From contig CAWFQH010000001.1 of the NCBI GenBank assembly GCA_963817945.1, positions 620,001 through 684,000 of the forward strand: 64,000 nucleotides of DNA, given 5' to 3'. Under the pieces are notes generated by a model that did no database searches, was not told the origin of the DNA, and saw only the letters and a list, made by a program, of their open reading frames with translations. Each line of letters opens with the position of its first letter. Position 1 is the first letter of the stretch. This stretch comes from VRUE01 sp963817945. Its GTDB lineage: Bacteria > Actinomycetota > Thermoleophilia > Solirubrobacterales > 70-9. Positions 15,482 to 24,728 of the stretch are shown one piece after another. The position numbers and the translations under genes are program-made.

Positions 15482-16756
15482 TGTCCGGTTCCACCACATA
15501 GGCGACAGTTGTGTCAGGACATAGGAGACACCGAATGAGGGGAGCTCTCCTGTGGACAAGGCGCGGTACCTGGTCGAGGCGCATCTGTTGGAGGGCCGCT
15601 CGGTCAACGAGTTGGCGGCGGCCCACGGAGTTCATCGCAGCTGGATCTACAAGCTCTTGGCCCGCTGCAAAGCTGGTGGCTATGGCGCCCTGGAGCGGCG
15701 CTCCAGGGCGCCGCTCAGCTCCCCACACCGGACCCCCGTCGAGGTCTCCCAGGCGATCGTCGCCCTGCGCAAGCAGCTGAGCGCCGAAGGCCACGACTGC
15801 GGCGCGGCGACGATCGCCTACCACCTCGCCGAGCAGATCGATCAGGTGCCGTCCCTCTCAACCATCTGGCGAGTCCTCAAACGCGAGGGCCTGGTCACGC
15901 CACAGCCTCAGAAGCGCCCGCGCAGCTCATTGATCCGCTTCTGCGCGGAGTTGCCCAACGAGATGTGGCAGGCCGACGTCACGCACTGGCCCCTCGCGGG
16001 GGAAGGGCACGCGGAGATCCTCAACATGCTCGACGATCACTCGCGGCTGTTCTTGGCCGCGCGGGCCTTCCCGACCGTCAAGGCGGCCGACGTAGTCGAC
16101 GTCTTTCGCATGGCTGTGGCTTTGCACGGCGCGCCCGCCAGCCTGCTCTGCGACAACGGCGCCGTCTTTACGGCCACCCCGCGCGGTGGCAAGGTCCTAC
16201 TGCAGGTCGAGCTCGAGCGGCTCGGCATCGCCGCCAAGAACTCGCGGCCCTACCACCCGCAGACCTGCGGGAAGGTCGAGCGGCTGCACCAGACGCTCAA
16301 GCGCTACCTCACTCAGCAGGCTCCCGCGCAGACACTCCTCGCCCTGCAGGGACAGCTCGACGCCTTCGCGCACTACTACAACACGACCAGGCCCCACAGG
16401 GCCCTGGGTGGGCGCACGCCCCTGCAGGCCTACAGTGCCCGGATCAAGGCTCGGCCGGCCTCAACTGAGCGCCCCGAGACCCACTTCCGCGTCCGCCACG
16501 ACAAGGTCGACGCCCAGGGCACCGTCACTTTGCGCCACAACAGCAAGCTGCACCACATCGGCATCGGCAGGGCACACAAAGGCCGGCCGATCAAGCTGCT
16601 CATCGCCGACCGCGACATCCGCGTTCTCGATCGCCGCACAGGCGAGTTGATCCGCCGGCTCATCCTCGATCCCACTCGCGACTACCAGCCGATCGGAGGG
16701 AGCTGAGATGTCTACGATGTCTCGCGACATCTGTCTCCGATGTCGCGAGACACAAC
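15482..16756 (+). mobile_element. IS481-family insertion sequence, about 1275 bp
   Basis: The element carries one intact transposase gene and is bounded by the 16-bp direct repeat above. Both ends have related motifs in opposite orientation: ACATAGGCGACAG and ACATAGGAGACA on the left, and the complements of ACATCGGAGACAG and ACATCGTAGACA on the right. Each end thus seems to have two tandem copies of the terminal motif. It lies between the BcsA-like gene stop and the 3' end of tRNA-Ser(TGA). The exact termini are inferred from the duplication. Confidence 0.75.
15552..16706 (+). CDS. IS481-family DDE transposase
   Basis: A 384-aa protein with an N-terminal helix-turn-helix (about 1-60, SVNELAAAHGVHRSWIYKLL) and an rve/RNase H-like core carrying the DDE residues: Asp in MWQADVTHW, Asp in LLCDNGAVF, and Glu in CGKVERLHQTLKRY. 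The length and all three catalytic residues look intact, so the element may be active. GTG at 15552 follows GGAGCTCTCC. Confidence 0.93.
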   Translation: MDKARYLVEAHLLEGRSVNELAAAHGVHRSWIYKLLARCKAGGYGALERRSRAPLSSPHRTPVEVSQAIVALRKQLSAEGHDCGAATIAYHLAEQIDQVPSLSTIWRVLKREGLVTPQPQKRPRSSLIRFCAELPNEMWQADVTHWPLAGEGHAEILNMLDDHSRLFLAARAFPTVKAADVVDVFRMAVALHGAPASLLCDNGAVFTATPRGGKVLLQVELERLGIAAKNSRPYHPQTCGKVERLHQTLKRYLTQQAPAQTLLALQGQLDAFAHYYNTTRPHRALGGRTPLQAYSARIKARPASTERPETHFRVRHDKVDAQGTVTLRHNSKLHHIGIGRAHKGRPIKLLIADRDIRVLDRRTGELIRRLILDPTRDYQPIGGS

Positions 16757-16760
16757 AAAG

Positions 16761-16849
16761 CGGAGGGGGTGGGATTCGAACCCACGAGCCCCCTTGCGAG
16801 GGCCAACGGCTTTCAAGGCCGCCGCATTCGACCACTCTGCCACCCCTCC
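16761..16849 (-). tRNA. tRNA-Ser (TGA)
   Basis: GGAGGGG starts at 16849 on the minus strand and pairs with CCCCTCC ending at 16762. The anticodon loop reads CTTGAAA (anticodon TGA). It has a class II long variable arm. The IS481-family element sits directly against its 3' end, and the target duplication preserves the full gene. Confidence 0.96.
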
Positions 16850-16929
16850 AGGGGGTTGACCTATCCGTCGATGCTAGTGCCTAGATATAGACAAAAAGGC
16901 ACGGAGCGCCGCCGCCGGAGAGTGATTGG

Positions 16930-18093
16930 ATGCACCGCGTGCGCCGCCTCCTCTTCCTCGCCTCGGCGATGGTCTTCTTCGATGTCGCCTTTTACGCGGC
17001 GATCGCACCGCTGCTGCCGGATTACGTAGACAAGTTCGGTCTTAGCAATACCGAGGCCGGGGTCCTCGCTGCCTCCTACGCGGCCGGCACCCTGCTCGCC
17101 TCCCTCCCGGGTGGGCTGATCGCGACCCGGGCGGGGCCGCGGCGGACGGTGATCGTAGGGCTGCTCTTGCTCGGCGTCTCCAGCGTCGTCTTCGGCTTCG
17201 GCGAGTCGATCGTCCTGCTCGACGTCGCCCGCTTCGCTCAGGGAGTCGCCGGCGCCTTGATCTGGTCCGGGGCGCTGACCTGGCTGATCACGACCGCACC
17301 GCCCGAGCAGCGGGGCTCGGTGATCGGCGCAGCGCTCGGGACGGCGATCGCGGGGGCGCTGCTCGGCCCCGTGATCGGCGCGGTCGCGGCGGAGATCGGC
17401 ACCGAGGTGGTGTTCGGAGCCGTACTCGGGGTCGCGGTTCTGCTGGCCGTGCTCGCCGCCCGCCTGCCCGAGGCGGGCCCGCCTGAACGACAGGCTCTGC
17501 GCGAGGTCGCGAGGATCATGATCAGCCGACCGATCCTGGTGGCCACGACCTTCGTCGCAGTGCCGTCGTTGATGTTCGGGGCGGTCGAGGTCCTGGTGCC
17601 GTTGCGGATCGACGAGCTGGGCGGCGGTCACGCGGCGATCGCCGGCGGCTTCATCGCAGCCGCGGCGATGGAGGCGATCCTGGCCCCGATCGCCGGCCGC
17701 TACTCAGATCGGGTCGGACGCCGGGTGCCGTTCGTGATCGGGATCTCGATCTGCGCCTTCGCGATGGTCGGCATCGCTGCGGCCCAGGCGCTGGGCCCGG
17801 TGCTCGCGGCGCTGTTCCTCGGCTCCCTGGGGGCGGGCATCTGCTTCTCGCCCGCGTTGACCACGCTCTCCGAGACCGCCGACTCGAGCCGCCTGCATCA
17901 GGGCTACGCCGCCGGCCTCTCGAACATGGCCTGGGCGGCCGGCCAGACCATCGGGGCCTTGGCCGGCGGCGCCGTCTCCAGCGCCGCGGGCTACACGCTG
18001 CCGAGCGTCGCCGTCGCCGTTCTGCTCCTCGCCACTGCCGCCTACGCGCACCGCACCCTCGGGCCTCTCACCGCGCGCCCGGCGCAGGGTTAG
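16930..18093 (+). CDS. Major facilitator superfamily transporter (12-TM)
   Basis: A 387-aa polytopic protein of drug-efflux-like size. The first helix pair begins LLFLASAMVFFDVAFYAAIA; motif A-like GGLIATRAGPRRTVIVG follows helix 2 and its repeat GRYSDRVGRRVPFVIG lies in the second half. About twelve hydrophobic segments are visible. The substrate is unknown. It is followed closely by the lactone-oxidase gene on the same strand. Confidence 0.88.
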   Translation: MHRVRRLLFLASAMVFFDVAFYAAIAPLLPDYVDKFGLSNTEAGVLAASYAAGTLLASLPGGLIATRAGPRRTVIVGLLLLGVSSVVFGFGESIVLLDVARFAQGVAGALIWSGALTWLITTAPPEQRGSVIGAALGTAIAGALLGPVIGAVAAEIGTEVVFGAVLGVAVLLAVLAARLPEAGPPERQALREVARIMISRPILVATTFVAVPSLMFGAVEVLVPLRIDELGGGHAAIAGGFIAAAAMEAILAPIAGRYSDRVGRRVPFVIGISICAFAMVGIAAAQALGPVLAALFLGSLGAGICFSPALTTLSETADSSRLHQGYAAGLSNMAWAAGQTIGALAGGAVSSAAGYTLPSVAVAVLLLATAAYAHRTLGPLTARPAQG

Positions 18094-18126
18094 CGGCCCA
18101 GGCGACACGCGGATACCCTGGCCGAG

Positions 18127-19449
18127 ATGGGGCGCAGAAGGGAACGCGGGCGAGACGACGGCTCATGGCGCAACTGGGCCGGTGACCAGGAATGCCGTCC
18201 CGCCGAGATCGTGCGTCCGCGCGATCGCGAGGAGCTGGCGGCGGCGATCGTCGCTGCGGCGGAGGCCGGCCGCACCGTCAGCGTCGCCGGCGCCCGCCAC
18301 TCCTTCACGGAGACGGCGCTGACGGACGGGACGGCGATCGAAGTCGGTGCCCTGAAAGGCGTGATCGATGCGGATCCCGCCGGCGGCCGCGTCACCGTCG
18401 GCGCCGGGACCGTCCTCGCCGACCTCAACGAGGAGCTGCACCGGCTCGGCCTGGCGATGGAGAACCTCGGCGACATCGACCGACAGACGATCGCCGGCGC
18501 GATCTCGACCGGGACCCACGGCACCGGCCTGAGGCTCCGCAACCTCTCGGCCCAGGTCGACGCAATCGAGCTGGTCACGGCGGCAGGCGAGGTGCGCCAG
18601 CTCGGCCCCGAGCAGCCAGACCTCTTGCGCGCCGCCCGGATCAGCATCGGCGCACTTGGGGCCATCTCGGCGGTGACGCTGCGCTGCGTCCCGGCTTTCG
18701 TCCTACAGCGCATCGACTCGCCGCAGCCGCGCGACGAGGTCCTCGACACCTTTGCGGAACGGGCTGGAGCCCACGATCACTTCGAGCTCTTCACCTTCCC
18801 TTACGCGGACTCGGCCCTGGTCCTGGAGCGGAACCGGGTCGACGGGCCGCCGCGACCGCGCGGCCGCGTCGCAGCGCAACTCAACGACATCCTGCTCGAG
18901 AACTGGGCCCTGGAGGCGCTCTCGGCGGCCGGCAAGCTGGCCCCCGCAGCCATCCCCCGACTCTCCCGCTTAGCGGCCCGGCTCGCTGCCGGCGGCCGCA
19001 CGACCGACCGCAGCGACCGCGTCTTCGCCAGTGAGCGCCGCGTCCGCTTCACCGAGATGGAGTACGGGGTACCGCTGGAGCATGGCCCGGAGGCAGTGCG
19101 ACGGACGATCGAGTGGATACGGGCCAACCGCTACCCGGTCTTCTTTCCGATCGAGATGCGGATCGCCGCCGGCGACGACGCCCTCCTCAGCCCTTCATAC
19201 GAACGCGACACCGCCTACATCGCGGTCCACCAGTACCGGGGGATGGAGTGGCGCCCCTACTTCGAGGCGGTCGAGGAGATCATGCGCGAGTACGGCGGCC
19301 GCCCGCACTGGGGCAAGCGCCACTTCCAGACCGCGGAAACGCTGGCATCGCTTTACCCGCGCTGGGCCGACTTCCAAGCCGCGCGTGACGAGCTCGACCC
19401 CGGCCGGGTCTTCAGCAACGAATACGCGGCGCGCGTGCTCGGTCGCTGA
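18127..19449 (+). CDS. FAD-linked sugar-1,4-lactone oxidase (ALO/gulonolactone oxidase-like)
   Basis: A 440-aa flavoprotein with an N-terminal FAD-binding 4 (VAO-type) domain, including AGARHSFTETALTDGTAIEV and the FAD loop AISTGTHGTGLRLR, and a C-terminal ALO domain ending in HWGKRHF, where the Glu/His/Lys cluster of aldono-lactone oxidases sits. It likely oxidises an aldonolactone or alditol using oxygen. Its stop is immediately next to the stop of the convergent aldolase gene, the two TGA codons forming TGATCA at 19447-19452. Confidence 0.88.
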   Translation: MGRRRERGRDDGSWRNWAGDQECRPAEIVRPRDREELAAAIVAAAEAGRTVSVAGARHSFTETALTDGTAIEVGALKGVIDADPAGGRVTVGAGTVLADLNEELHRLGLAMENLGDIDRQTIAGAISTGTHGTGLRLRNLSAQVDAIELVTAAGEVRQLGPEQPDLLRAARISIGALGAISAVTLRCVPAFVLQRIDSPQPRDEVLDTFAERAGAHDHFELFTFPYADSALVLERNRVDGPPRPRGRVAAQLNDILLENWALEALSAAGKLAPAAIPRLSRLAARLAAGGRTTDRSDRVFASERRVRFTEMEYGVPLEHGPEAVRRTIEWIRANRYPVFFPIEMRIAAGDDALLSPSYERDTAYIAVHQYRGMEWRPYFEAVEEIMREYGGRPHWGKRHFQTAETLASLYPRWADFQAARDELDPGRVFSNEYAARVLGR

Positions 19450-20646
19450 TCAAAGGAAAGCCTTGCCCTCCCCTCGGTAGGTCGGAACGACGTCGACGAC
19501 CTCGCCGCCCTCGACGAGGTGGAGGGCATCGAAGCGCTCGCACAGCTCGCCGGCCTTGGCATGGCGGAAGTAGACCCGGTCGCCGATCGCGAGCCGCGCG
19601 GCGGCGGAGCCAAGCAGCGGCGTCTGCACCTCCCCCGCCCCCTCCTCGGGGTCGAGGCGCAGGCCCTCCGGCAGCCACGGGCTCGGCAGGCGCGCCCCAT
19701 CGCCGCTGCCCGAGGCGAGGTAGCCGCCGCCGAGCGCGGTGACAATGCCGGGCACCGGCTTGCGGACGACGGGCAGCACGAAGGCCGCCGCCGGGGTCAG
19801 CGAGAAGCGGCTGTAGTGATCGAAGAGTGTCGGCGCGTAGAAGCCGGAGCCGGCGGTGACCTCAGTGACCGCTTCCTCACCGCCGGTCAGCTCGAGGCTG
19901 CCGGTGCCGCCGCCGTTGACGATCGGCAGCGGGGCGAACTCGCGGATCGCGGTGACGATCGCGGCGCGCCGCTCGGCCAACTCAGCTGCCGAGCGTCGTT
20001 GCATCCAACGGATCGCGGCGCCGCGCAGCCGTCGGCCCGGCGGTCGGTCTCCGACCCCCGCGATCTGTCCCTCGTAAGCCATCAGCGCCGCAAGCTCCAG
20101 TTGGGGACGACGCTCGATCTCCCGCGCCAGATCGACGGCCTGCTCGACGGTATGGACAGGCGAGCGCTTGGGCCCGACCTTGACGCGGCCGCCGAGTGCC
20201 CACCAGCTCGCGTCGACGTCGATGCAGACGCGGACCGGCGGCGCCCCCGTCCCCAGCACGGACTGGATCGCGTCGAGGTGCTCGACGCAGTCGACCATCA
20301 CGATCGGCGCCCCGTCCGGACCGGCGGCGGAGCGCAGCGCCAGCTCGGCGAGCGCCCCCGCGTCGGCGGTCGGGTAGGCGAGCAGCAGGTTCTCGAAGCC
20401 CTGCTCGGCCAACCAGAGGGTCTCCGGCAAGGTAAAGGTCATCAGTCCGGCGAAGCGCTCGTCGCTGCCGAGGATGCGCTCCAAGAGCGTCCGGCAGCGC
20501 AAGGACTTGCTCGCCACGCGGATCGGCTTGTCCCCCGCCCGCTCCAGCGTCGCCGCTGCGTTGGCCCACATCGCATCGAGGTCGACGAAGGCGAACGGCG
20601 CCTCGACCTCCTCGAAGATCGACTCATACTCGGCATGGCTGGTCAT
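19450..20646 (-). CDS. PLP-dependent amino acid aldolase/deaminase (D-threonine aldolase-like)
   Basis: The N-terminal half is an alanine-racemase-type TIM barrel with the PLP lysine in RVASKSLRCRTLL and the phosphate-binding region near PIVNGGGTGSLEL. The C-terminal domain carries a His/Cys region as in D-serine deaminase/D-threonine aldolase proteins (GDRVYFRHAKAGELCERF), which use a divalent metal. ATG at 20646 is preferred because it precedes the conserved FAFVDLDAMWANA start; a longer frame to 20718 has no support. The exact substrate is unknown. Confidence 0.85.
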   Translation of the reverse strand: MTSHAEYESIFEEVEAPFAFVDLDAMWANAAATLERAGDKPIRVASKSLRCRTLLERILGSDERFAGLMTFTLPETLWLAEQGFENLLLAYPTADAGALAELALRSAAGPDGAPIVMVDCVEHLDAIQSVLGTGAPPVRVCIDVDASWWALGGRVKVGPKRSPVHTVEQAVDLAREIERRPQLELAALMAYEGQIAGVGDRPPGRRLRGAAIRWMQRRSAAELAERRAAIVTAIREFAPLPIVNGGGTGSLELTGGEEAVTEVTAGSGFYAPTLFDHYSRFSLTPAAAFVLPVVRKPVPGIVTALGGGYLASGSGDGARLPSPWLPEGLRLDPEEGAGEVQTPLLGSAAARLAIGDRVYFRHAKAGELCERFDALHLVEGGEVVDVVPTYRGEGKAFL

Positions 20647-20774
20647 TGCGCCGACGAGCGTAACCCGGCAGGGCGGACGCGGGAGCGAATGCCCGTCCAT
20701 ATCTGATTCTTCGGGCATTCGCGAGAGCAGAGCACCTGCCGGCCGGCGTCGCCGGCGCTATCGTTTTCAGCCCC

Positions 20775-20863
20775 GGAGAGGTGGCCGAGTGGCTGAAGGC
20801 ACTCGCCTGCTAAGCGAGTAGGGGGCGCAAGCTCTCTCGAGGGTTCGAATCCCTCCCTCTCCG
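20775..20863 (+). tRNA. tRNA-Ser (GCT)
   Basis: GGAGAGG at 20775 pairs with CCTCTCC at 20856-20862, with discriminator G at 20863. The anticodon loop is CTGCTAA (anticodon GCT, codons AGC/AGU), with a long variable arm. Its last 14 bases plus 3 downstream bases are repeated at 21854-21870. Confidence 0.96.
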
Positions 20864-20966
20864 TTCGGGATGGGGCACGAAGGCGTTGGTCGAACTCACG
20901 TCCCTCTGCAGGCCGGTAACTTCACGCCATTCGCGCATGCAGAGAAGCTCCTCCTTCAAACGTCAG

Positions 20967-21680
20967 TCACCGGGGGCAGTCGCCGCCTTTTGGCGGATGG
21001 AACGGACTCGCTATTGGCGCGGTTAGCAACGCCACCTGGGTCGCTCTCGCACTCCTTCGCGCCTGTTCGTACTTCCATGAGGACTGCACTCGGCCCGTAA
21101 GTGGGCAGGGGTTCTGGATCGTGCGAACCGAGTAGACGCCAACGTGGATGGTCACGGCGACGAGCGCGACGCCAAGGGAGGCAAAGGCCCAGGTCAGTCG
21201 CTTTTGTCGCTTCCCATAGGCTCGCCGCTCTCTGAGGATGCGGTTTCGCAGCCCGAGCAAGAAGGTTCCCTGGGCGGCAACCTTCGTCCGGCTGATCGAC
21301 TCCTCCTCGGCGATGTTTTTGATTTCCTCGTCGTCCCAACCCCAGGAGGGGAAGCGGAAGATCACCGCCAGCGCGCAGGCTGCGGAGATGAGGATGAAGA
21401 CGGCAGCGAGTCCGAGTGAGATGGCCGCGAGCCAGCGGCCAACCTCGCCGAGAAGCCTTGCCTGAGTGAGCATTTCGCGGGCCTGGTTGGCTACGAGGCC
21501 GAGGATTACGCCGTTCAGCGCCAACAGCCACCCAGCACGCTGGTTGTTGGTATTGAGCCGGGACTCCTCGAATTCCTCATGGAACCTCGCCTCGGCGACC
21601 AACTCCTCGACGGTATCGGCGTGCTCCTCCGGGTTCGTGCCATTCGGCTGGTTGCTCTCGTCGGGGGGCTCGGCGCTCAT
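20967..21680 (-). CDS. Membrane protein resembling SLATT/PycTM-type effectors
   Basis: A 237-aa protein. An acidic N-terminal helix leads to NNQRAGWLLALNGVILGLVA (helix 1), a second helix WLAAISLGLAAVFILISAAC, a soluble helical segment rich in charged residues (about 118-165), and a third helix LTWAFASLGVALVAVTIHVG. The N-x-x-KA/RA-x-x-LL-x-x-NG start of helix 1 and this layout resemble the transmembrane effector halves of nucleotide-signalling defence systems (SLATT, PycTM). That is a resemblance by eye only. No cyclase or SMODS gene is adjacent. It is the sole cargo of the tRNA-Ser(GCT) cassette. Confidence 0.55.
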   Translation of the reverse strand: MSAEPPDESNQPNGTNPEEHADTVEELVAEARFHEEFEESRLNTNNQRAGWLLALNGVILGLVANQAREMLTQARLLGEVGRWLAAISLGLAAVFILISAACALAVIFRFPSWGWDDEEIKNIAEEESISRTKVAAQGTFLLGLRNRILRERRAYGKRQKRLTWAFASLGVALVAVTIHVGVYSVRTIQNPCPLTGRVQSSWKYEQARRSARATQVALLTAPIASPFHPPKGGDCPR

Positions 21681-21853
21681 AGCGCTGTCCTACCAGGCAA
21701 TGGGTCTGATAACAACAAAACCTTCTTTGTATGCGTCGGGCCGAAAAGGAGTGTCTGCGGCGGACACTGGACGCGCCTAGTCTCGCGGACCGCCGAAGCG
21801 TTGAGCGTGGAGCCTCCCGATCCGCTCCCAGGCGCGGTCAAGTTCGATCATCG

Positions 21854-21870
21854 TCCCTCCCTCTCCGTTC
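21854..21870 (+). repeat. Distal att copy of tRNA-Ser(GCT) 3' end
   Basis: Exact 17-bp copy of 20850-20866. A GTTCGAT remnant a few bases upstream resembles the T loop, hinting at a longer original repeat. Confidence 0.75.
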
Positions 21871-21979
21871 CGGCCGGGAACGGCTAGTCATTCGCCGACG
21901 GCAAGTTCCGACCGAGCTACCTCTTCAGATTTGGCATGGCAATCCTCGCCTGCCAAAGGAGCCGAACTACGCTCCTCGC

Positions 21980-22468
21980 ATGCCAGATCCATTCGAAGAG
22001 GCGTTAGATGAGCTCGACAACCAGGAGATCCACATCCGGCGTCTAGCTCGGCGGATCGACATGGGCAGCCGTCCCTTTGGGCGGATCGAGCTTTCATTGA
22101 GCGAGAGGATGCACGCTGCGCTCGCTTTCGCCCACCAGGAGTCCGAGTGGCGTCCTGACGACGACCGGCCAGATCGTGCACACCTCATGGTGGCTCGCGC
22201 AAAAGCTCAGGCATTGGCGATCCGGAGACTGGCTGACGAGCTTCAGAGCTTTGGCGCCCCGATCGACCCGCAGGCAATCGAGGCTGAACTTGAGCGCGCT
22301 CGGGAAGGAATGGCGCACCGCCTAGAGATTTGGATCAACTCGTCGCCCGTTGAGGTCGACCGTGTCGTCGTTGCCAAGGATTACTACGAGTTGATCTTCA
22401 ACCCACAACAGGATGCGTTGCTGAAGATCGACTTCGCGATGGACGAGATAGAACGCCGAGCAAAATAA
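21980..22468 (+). CDS. Hypothetical protein, helical
   Basis: A 162-aa, charged, mostly helical protein with no recognised family. The ATG at 21980 starts EEALDELDNQEIHIRRLARR; the longer frame upstream crosses the att repeat and looks non-coding. The C-terminal part (VDRVVVAKDYYELIFNPQQD, then ALLKIDFAMDEIERRAK) mixes strands and a helix. No membrane segment is seen. It lies just outside the tRNA-Ser(GCT) cassette and could be an earlier accessory arrival. Confidence 0.6.
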   Translation: MPDPFEEALDELDNQEIHIRRLARRIDMGSRPFGRIELSLSERMHAALAFAHQESEWRPDDDRPDRAHLMVARAKAQALAIRRLADELQSFGAPIDPQAIEAELERAREGMAHRLEIWINSSPVEVDRVVVAKDYYELIFNPQQDALLKIDFAMDEIERRAK

Positions 22469-22551
22469 CTCGATGCCCACAGCGGGAACTCCCTGGGGTC
22501 CGACGCAAAGACATTGAGGAAGATCACTTAATCGCTGGGCGTGCAGACCGT

Positions 22552-23233
22552 GTGCGGGTCGCCTTGCTGGTCGGCGTTGCCGCCGTCGTCGTCGCGGTGG
22601 CCTTCCTCACCAAAGACGACAGCGTCGCGCGCACCGTTGAGATCGAGGCCGTCGCGGAAGCCGGCGGGGCGACGATTCAGCTCAGCTCCGACGCGCTGCG
22701 TCCGATGAGCCCTGGCTGCGGCTGCATGGACCCGTCCTTCGGCGCTCACGAATGGTTCGGCATGAGCTTCCCCTCGACCGGGTTCGAGACCCGTTGCATT
22801 TGGACGAAATCGCGGTTCCGCGGCCGGCGGTGTGGAGGAGGTTCGCGCGCGAGTCGAGGCGCGACGGGATGATCCCGGCGATGCTCGACGGCATCGGCGC
22901 CGACGACGGCTACGAGACGATCTACGAGCTGCCGCCGGTGGATCCCGAGGTCCAGGTCGGGACCTGCGGTCCCGTCGAGAGGCTGCGGTCGACGGCCCTG
23001 CGCGGGCGCGTGCTGACCGACAGCCGCGACATCGCCTCGGCCGCGGGCAGGCGGTCGAGGTCTCCTCAGAGGGGGGCTCGCCGGCCGCTACCAGGTGACC
23101 CCGCTCGCCTCGGCGGACCTTCCCACCGCCCAGGCCCATATCGCGGGCGAGGCTGACGTCTTCATCGATGGGCAGCCGCTGAATCGCCTGCCCATCCTGC
23201 CGCTGCTGTGGGGCACGTCATCGTCGTGGCCCT
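22552..23233 (+). pseudogene. Decayed gene for a membrane-anchored extracytoplasmic protein
   Basis: A coding-like trace begins at GTG 22552 with a hydrophobic anchor (ALLVGVAAVVVAVAFLT) and continues to about 22830. It resumes in a second frame (AMLDGIGADDGYETIYELPP to GRVLTDSRDIA) and in a further frame through YQVTPLASADLPTAQAHIAG to a stop near 23230. At least two frameshifts are needed. The family is not recognised. The gap to the P450 (23234-23312) holds nothing notable. Confidence 0.55.
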
Positions 23234-23312
23234 AGGGCTCCTGATCGAGGTCTTTCATCGAGTGGGGCCTGAGCCCACCTTCGAGAAGCTGAGCAGCGGG
23301 ACCGTCGGAGGC

Positions 23313-24723
23313 TCAGCGGCGGGAGCGGATCACGACGCTGGCGCCGCGGGAGGGGATCATCGTCACGTTGCGGTGCACCGCGTGCTCGGGGGCGGGGTCG
23401 TCGGCTTCGAGGTCGAGGCGGCGCGCCATCGCCTCGAGGACGACGCGCTGCTCGGCCATCGCCAGCGCGGCGCCGAGGCAGCGGCGGATGCCGCCGCCGA
23501 AGGGGATCCACTCGTAGGTGCCGGGCTTGCGTCCGAGCCAGCGCTCCGGCTTGAACTCGAAGGGCTGCGGATAGATGTCCTCGCGGTGATGGACGAGCAG
23601 GATGCTCATCGCCACCGGCGTCTCCGGCGCCACGGCGTAATCGCCGAGCCGCCAGGGTCGCTTCACCCGACGGCCGATCATCGGGATCACCGGCCGGGAC
23701 CGCATTCCCTCGACGATCGTCGCCTCGATCACCTCGGCGGCGTCCTCGCCCGAGCGAACGGCCTCGCGCAGGCGCTCGTGGGCGGCCGGCGTGCGCACCA
23801 GCCGCTCCCAGGTCCAGGCCAACGAGTTGGCGGTCGTCTCGTGGCCGGCGAGGACGAGCGTCAGCAGCTCGTCGCGCAGTTCTTTGTCGCTCAGCGCCTC
23901 GCCGTCCTCGGTTCGCGCCTGCAGCAGCAGCGAGAGGATGTCGCGGCGCTCGTCGAGGTCGTCGGCCCGGCGGCGGGCTTCGATCACCGGCGTAGGTGGC
24001 CCGGTCCAGCGCCGCGATGCCGAGCTTCATCGGGCCGATCGCCTCCTCGCGGCCGATGTTCATCAGCTCGCCGATCTGAGCCGTGGGCCAGGTCGAGGCA
24101 GCGACCAGGCGCCTGATCGTCTGGCGCAGGTTGTGCTCGCGGGTCCCTCGCTCCGGCTTCCCCTCGATTCCGAAGATCCCGGCCATGATCACGTCGAGCG
24201 TGATCGCCTGCATCCGCGGCGCCAGGGCGAAGGGGCTGTTGACGGGCCAGCGGTCGATCTCGCGCTCGGCCGCGGCGGCGATCATCTGCGTGTACTGGTC
24301 GATCGCCTCGCCGTGGAAGGGTGGCAGCAGCAGTTTGCGCTGGCGCATGTGGCGGGGGCCGACGGCAGTGAGGACCGAGTTGGACCCGACAATCGGTCGC
24401 AACGGCGACTCACCGGTCAGCGACGGCGCGTCCTCGGGCTTCGCGGTGAAGAGCGAGCGGACGTGGTCCGGGTGGCTGGTGATGACGGGGCCGCCGGGAA
24501 TCATGCCCCGCATCCGGAAGACCTCGCCGAGCTGGCGCCGCGCCCGGAAGACAAACTGGATCTGGCGCTGGTTGAAGCGCAGCGTCTGCAGCAGTGGCGA
24601 CCCCTCGATTGCCGGCGGCTCCGGCAGGCCCTGCGCCTCGGCGGCGTCGATCGGGCCGGCGGGCGAGGCCGGTGCCTCGCCGACCTGCGTTTCGAGCGGC
24701 TCCTGCGGGGTCTCTACAGTCAT
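23313..24723 (-). pseudogene. Cytochrome P450, frameshifted mid-gene
   Basis: The N-terminal half reads in one frame to about ALDRAT near 24000, and the C-terminal half continues in another (VIEARRRADDLDERRDILSL). Together they give all P450 landmarks: I-helix AGHETTANSLAW, the ExxR region EGMRSRP, and the heme loop FGGGIRRCLGAAL with its cysteine. A single one-base shift at 23991-24000 separates them, so this is either a recent pseudogene or a sequencing error. ATG at 24723 is 5 bases from the divergent pyruvate kinase start. Confidence 0.85.
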
Positions 24724-24728
24724 GAACA

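Larger units (their letters stand above)
20850..21870. mobile_element. att-bounded 1.0-kb cassette at tRNA-Ser(GCT)
   Basis: The 17-bp sequence TCCCTCCCTCTCCGTTC at the 3' end of tRNA-Ser(GCT) (20850-20866) recurs exactly at 21854-21870. The interval holds one minus-strand gene for a membrane protein (20967-21680) and no integrase. This is the footprint of a small island integrated at the tRNA 3' end, mobilised in trans or reduced by deletion. Confidence 0.7.

Noticed and set aside
20967..21680. Full Pycsar or CBASS defence system
   Set aside because: Only a possible effector-like membrane protein is present; there is no cyclase in the cassette, and the class III cyclase at 52.5 kb is part of an unrelated operon.
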